Below, in pieces: positions 57,908 to 64,000 of a stretch of 64,000 bases of DNA. This DNA is from Embleya sp042956465 (lineage in GTDB: Bacteria; Actinomycetota; Actinomycetes; Streptomycetales; Streptomycetaceae). The notes under the pieces were generated by a model. It was given only the letters and a program-made list of their open reading frames with translations, was not told the origin of the DNA and ran no database searches. Numbering within the stretch: position 1 is the stretch's first letter; every line of letters begins with the position of its first letter. The stretch is from NCBI RefSeq assembly GCF_042956465.1, contig NZ_JBIBGL010000010.1, positions 248,001 through 312,000 on the forward strand, given 5' to 3'. A program made the position numbers and the translations under genes.

Positions 57908-58414
57908 CGTTCCGTTTCTCCCCGTTGCGTACATGGCATGGGTCGCCCACACGCCTCGCGGCTCTTCCGGGGTCGCCCAAGTCGCGCGACGGCGTGGCAC
58001 GGAGTACGGCACGCCCGGAACCGGGCCATCGGCATGCAAGCCGGGCGGGGTCGTAGGGGCGGCCGTCACCAGAATAGGGCGGACGTCCGCGCGTTGGCGC
58101 CTGTATTTCGGCGCCGGGACGCCTCCATTTCGATGCCGAAGTCCCGATTGTCGCCGGGTGTGGCCGGCCGGCGTACGGTGCGTGCCCGATTGTTGGTTTC
58201 GCGGACGACATGTGACCAACTCGGCGCGATACCAACCGACATAACGGCGAACTCCGTCACCACGCAGGCGCGCAGCGGCTTCGGGGGTGCGGGCGCGACG
58301 TGTGTGTGGTCACTCGTACGGCGCAACAACCGGCGCGTTCGCTCATCCGCCGGCCGACGATTGATCGATGACGCCGTCGCGAATGCAGCCTCCGGATCCC
58401 GGGCAGACGCGGGC
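57908..58414. other. Divergent region between the small gene and the ZIP transporter gene
   Basis: No gene is supported in 507 bp. GCGGACGTCCGC (58079-58090) is a perfect 12-bp palindrome. GTTGGT/ACCAAC near 58190-58220 is a weaker inverted repeat. Either could be a metal-regulator site for the ZIP gene, but no match to a known box is clear. Confidence 0.5.
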
Positions 58415-59179
58415 ATGACCGCCGTACTGGTCGCCGCCGGCGCCTTCCTGATGACCCTGCTCGGCGGTTGGGTGGCGCAGCGCATCGGCGATCGTCGACA
58501 CCTCGTACTGGGCCTCGCCGCCGGGCTGATGCTCGGCGTGGTCGCGTTCGACCTGCTGCCCGAGGCGCTTTCCGCGGCGGGCGATCGGCTGGGCGGCGTA
58601 CCGCAGGCGCTGCTGATGTTCGTGCTGGGCTTCCTGGTCCTGCATGTGGTCGAGCGCTCGGTGGCGATCCACCGGAGCCACGAAGGCGAGTACGCACCAC
58701 ATGCCCACCACCACGGCCCGACCATGGGCGCGGACGGGCGGGCCAAGGGCATCGGCCTGACCGCCGCCGCCGCGCTGGTGGGGCACAGCGTGATGGACGG
58801 CTTCGCGATCGGCGCGGCCTTCCAGGCCGGTACGACGGTGGGCACCACGGTGGCAATCGCTGTGGTGGCACACGACTTCGCGGACGGCTTCAACACCTAC
58901 ACGGTCACCCGGATGTACGGCAACGACCGCCGCCGGGCCCTGACCCTGCTGGGCGCGGACGCCCTCGCACCGGTGACGGGCGCGGCCATCACGCTCGCGT
59001 TCACCATCCCGGAACACGCCCTCGGCCTCTACCTGGGCTTCTTCGCCGGCTTCCTGCTCTACCTGGCCACCGCCGACATCCTGCCCGAGGCCCACAGCCC
59101 ACACCCTTCGGGCTCGACCCTGCTGTGCACGATCACGGGCGTGGGCTTCCTTTGGCTGGTGATCTGGCTGGCGCAGTAG
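58415..59179 (+). CDS. ZIP-family divalent metal transporter
   Basis: The 254-residue protein has about eight membrane segments and the paired metal-binding motifs of the ZIP family: VGHSVMDGFAIGAAF (HxxxDG, helix 4) and VVAHDFADGFNTYTV (HDFADG, helix 5). A histidine-rich loop (HAHHHGP) lies between helices 3 and 4, as in zinc transporters. It should import Zn2+ or related ions into the cytosol; direction and selectivity are inferred from the family. No strong ribosome binding site precedes ATG 58415. Confidence 0.9.
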   Translation: MTAVLVAAGAFLMTLLGGWVAQRIGDRRHLVLGLAAGLMLGVVAFDLLPEALSAAGDRLGGVPQALLMFVLGFLVLHVVERSVAIHRSHEGEYAPHAHHHGPTMGADGRAKGIGLTAAAALVGHSVMDGFAIGAAFQAGTTVGTTVAIAVVAHDFADGFNTYTVTRMYGNDRRRALTLLGADALAPVTGAAITLAFTIPEHALGLYLGFFAGFLLYLATADILPEAHSPHPSGSTLLCTITGVGFLWLVIWLAQ

Positions 59180-59514
59180 GCGGCGCGGATTGGGGGTTGG
59201 GGGCGCCCGAGTCTCGACGAGGATGTTTGTGTGGCATCGCGGCCGGCGGCTCGGTCGTCGCCTCGTGGCGTCGTGGCGTCGTGGCGTCGGCACCGTGACG
59301 GCTTTCTCGGCTTGTTCGCCGGCCGGTCGACCGTACGGGTGGTCGCAGCGGGGCCGGCGGCGGCAGGGCGGGTTGTGGAGTGAGTACCCCTCGGCCGGCC
59401 ATGATCGTGGTCGCGATCGGGTCGCGGGCGTAGTCGGCTCGGCGACCTCGGGTCGGTTGGCCATACCGAGACGAGGCCCCTCGCGGTCGGTGCATGCAGC
59501 CGCGCAAGCCTCGC
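59180..59514. other. Convergent region downstream of the ZIP gene
   Basis: This 335-bp stretch has no gene. A short tandem repeat of CGTGGCGTC words runs from about 59262 to 59290. No clear terminator hairpin stands out. Confidence 0.5.
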
Positions 59515-59922
59515 TCAGCGCAGCATCGGGCCGGTGCGCTCGATCAGGTCCCAACGGTTGCCGTACAGGTCGCGAAAGACCGCGACGACGCCGTACTTCT
59601 CCCGCCGAGGCGGCTCCTCGAAGATCACGCCGGCGGCGAGCATCCGGGCGTGTTCTCGGGCGAAATCATCGGTGTACAGGAAGAGTCCGACCCGGCCACC
59701 GGTCTGGTCCCCCACCCGGGACCTCTGCTCGTCGTCCACGGCCCGGGCCAGCAGGACCGCCGCCTCGTTCGGCCCCGTCCCGGGCGGGGCGACCACGACC
59801 CACCGCTTGCCGTCCTCCATCGGGGTGTCCTCGCGCAGGTCGAACCCGAGGGCGCGGGTATAGAACGCGATGGCCTCGTCGTAGTCCCGAACAACCACCG
59901 CCACGAGCCCGAGCCGGTTCAT
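59515..59922 (-). CDS. VOC (glyoxalase/bleomycin resistance) family protein
   Basis: The 135 residues form a single vicinal oxygen chelate unit pair: LGLVAVVVRDYDEAIAFYTRALGFDLRED at the start and VVAVFRDLYGNRWDLIERTGP at the end. The final Glu and earlier residues fit metal binding. Members include lyases, dioxygenases and drug-binding proteins; the substrate cannot be predicted. The ATG overlaps the stop of the DUF3995 gene (ATGA), so the two are cotranslated. Confidence 0.88.
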   Translation of the reverse strand: MNRLGLVAVVVRDYDEAIAFYTRALGFDLREDTPMEDGKRWVVVAPPGTGPNEAAVLLARAVDDEQRSRVGDQTGGRVGLFLYTDDFAREHARMLAAGVIFEEPPRREKYGVVAVFRDLYGNRWDLIERTGPMLR

Positions 59923-60350
59923 CGCCCACTCCCGCCGGCCGCGACCGCCGAGCCGGCGGCGAGCGCGAGGCACAGCGGCGAGTAGGCCACCCGATCCAAC
60001 CGGCGAAAGCGCTCGGAGGACGACCCCGGCGACGCGACATCCGTGCGTCCGACAAGGCCGAGCACACCACGCAGCCCCAGAACGCCGGCCACCCCGAAGG
60101 CCCCGGTCCGGGCCAGCGCGGGCCGACGCCTCGGCCGCCCCGCAACCAACAGCGCCGCCGCACCCAGTGCACCCGCGACAGCGAAGCACGCCGCCGGCCC
60201 GGGCACGCTCGACTGCCCGACCACCGCATCCGACAGCGACTCCCGATCGGGCAACGGCCACGACGACCCCAGCCCCCACGCAACATGCAGCCCGGCAAGC
60301 GCGGTCAAACTCCCGACCGACACCCGCACGGCAACGCCCTCGATGGTCAT
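59919..60350 (-). CDS. DUF3995 family membrane protein
   Basis: The 143-residue protein has four predicted membrane helices (about 10-30, 50-70, 85-105 and 120-138). The family-like sequences are GLHVAWGLGSSWPLPD near the start, PGPAACFAVAGALGAAALLVAG in the middle and DRVAYSPLCLALAAGSAV at the end. Function is unknown. It is translationally coupled to the VOC gene by a 4-nt overlap, which suggests the two work together. A 959-bp repeat-rich region lies upstream. Confidence 0.8.
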   Translation of the reverse strand: MTIEGVAVRVSVGSLTALAGLHVAWGLGSSWPLPDRESLSDAVVGQSSVPGPAACFAVAGALGAAALLVAGRPRRRPALARTGAFGVAGVLGLRGVLGLVGRTDVASPGSSSERFRRLDRVAYSPLCLALAAGSAVAAGGSGR

Positions 60351-61309
60351 GCGCCCCAAGCTACCTCCACGCACCCACACACCCCGGCCACGGGTCGACG
60401 ACAAACCGCAACCGAACCAACCACCACCCGACCCGCCCCGACGCCGCTCGTACCGGCCGACGGCAGCCACGAGCAACCGCAACCGCGACGACGGCGGCGC
60501 GACAACGGCAACGGCAACGGCAACGGCGCAGGGTCGGGTGACACGTCGTCCCGAGCGCACCACGCGCCGGGGACGGCTCCCGCGCAACATCATGCAGCCG
60601 CCCACGCCTCACAGCCGGGTCGCGAGGCAATGCCTTCCCACCGGCCCCGTCGCCAGGATCGGGCCTGCCGGCTATTCGCCACCCGGGCACACGGGTCCCC
60701 GCCTGCCCGAGTACCCGGCTGGGCGTCTCCCCGGCTGGGTGGATGCCCGGGGCGCGGGTACCCGGGTACGCGGGTGCCGGAAGCCCCGGGGCCCGGGAGA
60801 ACGAGTGCGCGGCTGCCCGGGTACCCGGAAGCGCGGGTGCGCGGGTGCGCGGGTAACCGGTGCCGGAGGAACCGGCCGGCACCGAACTCGCTGCCGCGGG
60901 CGAGTCGGTCCTGGTGCCGCGCACGCACCGAGCGGCCCGTCCGGCACCGGGTGCGGCGGGTACGCGGGTGCGCGGCAGCCCCGGCACGGGTGCGCGGGTA
61001 ACCGGTGCCGGAGGAACCGGCCGGCACCGAACTCGCTGCCGCAGGCGAGTCGGTCCTGGTGCCGCGCACGCACCGAGCGGCCCGTCCGGCACCGGGCACG
61101 GCGGGCACGCGGGTGCGCGGCAGCCCAGGGCGCGGGTGGGCCAATGTGCGGCTGCCCGGGTGCGCGGGTGTAGCGAGTTCTCGGCGGCGCCCCCCGGCGC
61201 CTGGGCGCGCGGCTACCCCGAAGCCCGGGGCCGGGTGCGAGTGCGAGTGCGCGGGTGAGCGGCTGCGCGGGCGCCGGGGTGCCCGGCCGCCCGAATGCCC
61301 ACCAATCGG
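60351..61309. other. 959-bp repeat-rich intergenic region
   Basis: I support no gene here. The first part is AC-rich, and the centre is made of CGGGTACCCGGGTGCGCGG-like words. It contains the 145-bp tandem duplication at 60842-61123. Open frames exist only because stops are rare in such sequence. Confidence 0.65.
60842..61123. repeat. Direct tandem duplication of a 145-bp unit
   Basis: The segments 60842-60978 and 60987-61123 match at a constant offset of 145 bp, with about four mismatches. Each copy contains the inverted repeat GGTGCCGG/CCGGCACC with a 9-nt loop. The period is not a multiple of three, so it is unlikely to be coding. Confidence 0.9.
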
Positions 61310-62308
61310 CTACCGGCCGTCCGCCGCCTGCAAGCCGGACATGGACATGGCCCTGCCGACGGTGGTCGGGTGGCCGAAGAGGCCGGGCAATCCGCCCGTG
61401 TGCAGGAAAATCGTGCGGTGGCCGGGCCGGACCTCGCCATCCTTGACCGCCGCAATCAACCCGGCCATCGCCCGCGCGGTGTAGATCGGGTCGAGCACGA
61501 TGCCCTCCGTGCGCGCAGCCAACGTCAACGCGGCCATCGCCGACTCGGTCAACGTTCCGTATCCATCGCCGACTTGATCCGACCGCACCCGCAACTCCGC
61601 CCGCGCACAACGCGCGTCGTCCCGACCGGCGAGCAACCCGTGTACGGTCCCGGCCGGATCGTCGACGGCGCCACAGTGCACGCCGAGCACCCGTTCGGGG
61701 CCGAGTTCGTCGACCAGCCCCGCCATCGTGCCACCGGAACCCAGCGCCACCACGACAACATCCAACTCGGGCTCCTGACCGATGAGTTCCCGCGCACACT
61801 CCGCGTAGCCACGCGCCCCGAGCACACTCGAGCCACCGAAGGGCAGCACCACCGGAACGCCACCACGTTCCCGCAGCCGCGCGGCCACCTCCTCGGCCAC
61901 GGCTTCGAGCGCCGCCCGCCCCACGTCGCCGGCCCACACCACCGTGGCCCCGAACAGCCCGTCGAGCGCGATGTTTCCGGACGTCGACGCCCCACCCGCG
62001 CCCGCCAGGACCAGTACAACGTCCAGGCCCAACCGCGCACCCGCCGCCGCGGTCAGCCGTGCGTGATTGCTCTGCGGCGCACCCGTGGTCACCAGCGTGG
62101 TGGCACCGGCGGCAAGCGCCGCGCCACAGGTCCATTCGAGCTTCCGTACCTTGTTGCCCCCGCCGCCCAGACCGGTGAGATCGTCCCGCTTGACCCACAG
62201 ATCATCCGGACCGAGACCGAGTGCGACCGCCAACCGCGGCGCAGGTTCAAGCGGCGTGGGCCAGGTCCCGAGCAACACCCGCCGAGGCATCCGACCTTCC
62301 GACTCCAT
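61310..62308 (-). CDS. PLP-dependent D-cysteine desulfhydrase / ACC deaminase family protein
   Basis: The 332-residue enzyme belongs to the fold-type II PLP family. The PLP lysine is in GLGGGGNKVRKLEWTC (near 48-63). TTGAPQSNHARLTAAAGARLGL and ALGSGGTMAGL (phosphate-binding glycine loop) follow. The late LDPIYTARAMAGL and FLHTGGLPGLFGH match D-cysteine desulfhydrase and 1-aminocyclopropane-1-carboxylate deaminase. The choice between those substrates cannot be made by eye. ATG 62308 has GAGGG about eight bases upstream; other in-frame ATG codons lie nearby. It is divergent from the RHH-like gene. Confidence 0.87.
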   Translation of the reverse strand: MESEGRMPRRVLLGTWPTPLEPAPRLAVALGLGPDDLWVKRDDLTGLGGGGNKVRKLEWTCGAALAAGATTLVTTGAPQSNHARLTAAAGARLGLDVVLVLAGAGGASTSGNIALDGLFGATVVWAGDVGRAALEAVAEEVAARLRERGGVPVVLPFGGSSVLGARGYAECARELIGQEPELDVVVVALGSGGTMAGLVDELGPERVLGVHCGAVDDPAGTVHGLLAGRDDARCARAELRVRSDQVGDGYGTLTESAMAALTLAARTEGIVLDPIYTARAMAGLIAAVKDGEVRPGHRTIFLHTGGLPGLFGHPTTVGRAMSMSGLQAADGR

Positions 62309-62398
62309 CGCCATCACCCTCTGCCTGTCGCCCCACACGGATCACCTGCCGGCCGCCGCGCGCCGCCTGCCGCCTGCCGCCTGCCGGTCATCGTGGCA

Positions 62399-62424
62399 CG
62401 GCAACCATCCCCCGACGGTTGCCG
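62399..62424. promoter_or_regulatory. 8-bp arm palindrome in the divergent region
   Basis: CGGCAACC (62399-62406) and GGTTGCCG (62417-62424) form a perfect inverted repeat with a 10-nt centre, about 95 bp from each flanking start codon. It could be an operator of the RHH-like protein; that is inference. Confidence 0.4.
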
Positions 62425-62482
62425 ATCGTCGGCGACATCCCCGGCGCGTCCCTCGGAGCGATTCCGCTGTGGGCGGACCCCC

Positions 62483-62510
62483 TTGCCTTCGGACAACATC
62501 GGCGTAAGTT
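62483..62510 (+). promoter_or_regulatory. Promoter of a probably leaderless mRNA
   Basis: TTGCCT (62483-62488) and TAAGTT (62505-62510) are 16 bp apart, and the ATG at 62518 lies where transcription should begin. No ribosome binding site precedes the ATG. Confidence 0.5.
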
Positions 62511-62517
62511 GAATTAC

Positions 62518-63048
62518 ATGATTACAACAACGCAGGAAGCCGTACGAGGCTGGTTCACCGGACGCCTCCCCGAGGGACTGTTCACCGCCCTCGTCGACGT
62601 GACCGTCGACCGGGAGGAAATCACCGTCATCGGCCGCATCCCCGAACCGGAACTCGCCGACGACGTCTCCACCGACGAGCGCGACGCGGCCCGCGACGGC
62701 CGAATCGCCGAATTCCGCGAACGTACCCGCGAGGACCGCATGGCCGTGGCCCGCGAAGCCGAGCGCCGCTTCGGCCGCAAGGTCTCCTGGGGCGTCGAAT
62801 GCGGCAGCACCCGCGCCCTCTACACCACGGTCTCCGTACCCGTCATGACCCGCCTCCGCCAGCCCGAACGTCAGGTCCTCGACACCCTGGTCGCCGGCGG
62901 CGTCGCCCGCAGCCGCAGCGACGCCCTGGCCTGGTGCGTACGCCTCGTCCAACGCAACACCGACACCTGGCTCACCGACCTCCGCGAGTCCCTCGAAACC
63001 GTCGAACGCATCCGCACCCAGGGCCCCGACGCCACCCCCACCAAGTAA
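62518..63048 (+). CDS. Actinobacterial conserved protein with RHH-like C-terminus
   Basis: The 176-residue protein has an N-terminal alpha/beta part (TTTQEAVRGWFTGRLPEGLFTALVDVTVDREEITVIGRI) and a charged helical middle (ERDAARDGRIAEFRERTREDRMAVAREAERRFG). The C-terminal segment VLDTLVAGGVARSRSDALAWCVRLVQRN resembles the helix-turn-helix part of ribbon-helix-helix DNA-binding proteins. I cannot name a family with a known function. A promoter immediately before the ATG suggests a leaderless mRNA. It could regulate itself or the divergent PLP enzyme through the palindrome at 62399. Confidence 0.7.
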   Translation: MITTTQEAVRGWFTGRLPEGLFTALVDVTVDREEITVIGRIPEPELADDVSTDERDAARDGRIAEFRERTREDRMAVAREAERRFGRKVSWGVECGSTRALYTTVSVPVMTRLRQPERQVLDTLVAGGVARSRSDALAWCVRLVQRNTDTWLTDLRESLETVERIRTQGPDATPTK

Positions 63049-63803
63049 CCCCGCCCCGCTCCCGCCCCAGTTCCCCACGACCCACAGACCCGACGAACCA
63101 TCGCAATCCCTCGACGCCACAGACAGCCGAAAACACACCAGTCACGCGCCCCATCCGCCAAGGCTCGGGGCGGCACCAACCGGCCACCGGGCACTGCCGC
63201 CCCGCTCGTCGCAACACCACCCGAGACCCCGCCCGAGCCCAAGTCCCCCAAGACTCAGGGCGGCCACCGACCATCCGGAACTGGCGCCCCGCTCCGTACC
63301 AACACCCGGACAGGCCCCAACCCGAGCGCCCGCATCCGCCATCGGCACCGCAGCCGCGGCTCTCGCCGAGAACGTGACGACAGACCGGGTCGCCGCCGAT
63401 CCCGAATCAAACCGCCCCGACGCCAAGGGCAACCAGCCCACCGGATGACGAGGTTCCAGCCCGACTCCGGTAAGCGGGGCTGCGTCGGCGGTGCCGACCG
63501 GGAACCGGGAACGGTGTGGCGGTCCCCGGTTTGGCGAAGCCCCGCGCCTCAAGGCAGTGCACCGGAGCCCTCGGCGACTCGTCGCCCACCGTGCCGAAAA
63601 TCCCCACCTTCGATCCGGTTCGGCGCCGCGGGGCGTCGTGGCGCTGGTGCCGCGTCCGGCAACGTTTGCCCCGTCGCGGCGCCCGGCACGGCACCTCGCC
63701 GCCCCGCCGTAACGTCCGAGTACTCCGGTACGAGAACGTTCCGGCGCGACACCGATGCACCGCACCGAACACCGCGACGGGGCAAACGTTGCCGGACGCG
63801 GCA
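63049..63803. other. 755-bp region with duplicated and palindromic sequence
   Basis: No gene is convincing. The region holds a diverged 90-bp tandem duplication (63158-63330) and a 33-bp perfect inverted repeat (63647-63804). It could be the remains of a mobile element or decayed gene. Confidence 0.55.
63158..63330. repeat. Diverged tandem duplication with 90-bp period
   Basis: CCAAGGCTCGGGGCGGC (from 63158) and CCAAGACTCAGGGCGGC (from 63248) begin two copies. They stay alignable for about 85 bp with scattered substitutions and small indels. Confidence 0.6.
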
Positions 63804-63804
63804 C
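63647..63804. repeat. 33-bp perfect inverted repeat around a 92-bp centre
   Basis: The left arm (63647-63679, starting GTGCCGCGTCCGGCAACGTT) is the exact reverse complement of 63772-63804. The right arm ends at the first base of the hydrolase stop codon (CTA 63804-63806). Total size is 158 bp. No flanking target duplication is clear. Confidence 0.9.
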
Positions 63805-64000
63805 TAGCGAGCGGCGAGGGCTATCCGCGCCAGCAGATCCGCGAACAGCTGGGGTCGGCTCAGGAACGGGTGGTGGTCCGTCGGGATCTCGATCACGTGG
63901 TCGGCCCGGGTGGCTCGCTCCCGTTGCCAGGCAACCGAGGAGCCGCGGTCCTCGGTGCAGACGACGTACGTGGAAGGCACGTTCCTCCACGCAGCCGCAG
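63804..64000 (-). CDS. Alpha/beta hydrolase, C-terminal fragment (cut by window edge)
   Basis: The last 65 residues of a minus-strand gene are visible, ending at TAG (63804-63806). The sequence WRNVPSTYVVCTEDRGSS has the acid-bearing strand, with Asp in CTEDR. IPTDHHPFLSRPQLFADLLARIA has the catalytic-type His followed by the proline/phenylalanine of small esterase-like alpha/beta hydrolases. The nucleophile and start lie beyond 64000. The stop codon abuts the 33-bp inverted repeat. The substrate is unknown. Confidence 0.75.
   Translation of the reverse strand, partial: AAAWRNVPSTYVVCTEDRGSSVAWQRERATRADHVIEIPTDHHPFLSRPQLFADLLARIALAAR

Noticed and set aside
60860..61484. Repeated plus-strand frames starting MPEEPAGTELAAAGE
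   Set aside because: They come from the 145-bp duplication, whose period is not a multiple of three, and no ribosome binding site or domain is present.
1..64000. CRISPR arrays, tRNA or rRNA genes, replication origin
   Set aside because: No regularly spaced identical repeats with unique spacers, no cloverleaf with a TTCGAATC-type arm, no rRNA-like sequence and no cluster of DnaA boxes were noticed on reading.

Overview
The window is high-GC DNA with strong third-position GC bias, GTG and ATG starts, purine-rich ribosome binding sites and many ATGA/GTGA stop-start overlaps. Together with RbpA, an actinobacterial PriA without a Walker A motif, CGNR, PucR and MocR regulators, a SpoIIE-type phosphatase and separate Lnt and Ppm1 genes, this points to a Streptomycetaceae-like actinomycete chromosome, core rather than telomeric. 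I see no rRNA, tRNA, CRISPR array or intact transposase.

Left part (1-13.6 kb): an FMN-reductase-like gene; two small membrane-protein genes and an FtsK-like ATPase with a 108-bp palindromic MITE-like element between them; a GAF/SpoIIE/ATPase regulator; rbpA behind a consensus SigR promoter; the opposing lnt-ppm1-fxsA envelope operon; and a divergent MocR regulator/YczE membrane protein pair.

Middle left (13.6-29 kb): catabolic and regulatory genes, including an amidohydrolase, an Lrp regulator, a recombinase-like protein without its catalytic tyrosine, a MarR regulator, an acyl-CoA dehydrogenase, an M24 peptidase next to a DUF3050 protein, an alpha-methylacyl-CoA racemase and a PucR regulator. 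A promoter plus terminator-like hairpin upstream of an EccA-like AAA+ ATPase defines a probable small RNA of about 80 nt. A pyruvate:quinone oxidoreductase follows.

Housekeeping block (29-46 kb), mostly on the minus strand: an FMN riboswitch controls ribD-ribE-ribM-ribBA, with ribH, hisE and hisG downstream. Then come rpe (plus strand), a methyltransferase, a rhomboid-like protein, rsmB-fmt-def, an ECF sigma factor with a membrane partner, and priA.

Right part (46-64 kb), more accessory: a MazEF-type toxin-antitoxin pair whose operator overlaps the start codon; a fused Mrr nuclease-TerD protein; an Excalibur lipoprotein; two alpha/beta hydrolases; a DMT exporter divergent from a CGNR regulator with shared operator repeats; a MarR regulator, a cupin, a large secreted protein, a ZIP metal transporter, VOC and DUF3995 genes, a PLP desulfhydrase, an RHH-like protein and a hydrolase cut by the window edge. 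Its intergenic spaces are rich in repeats: 54-bp, 9-bp, hexamer and 145-bp tandem repeats and a 33-bp perfect inverted repeat.

The points most worth following are the small-RNA locus at 24.7 kb, the Mrr-TerD fusion beside the toxin-antitoxin pair, and the palindromic and duplicated intergenic elements. All domain calls were made by eye; no database search was run.
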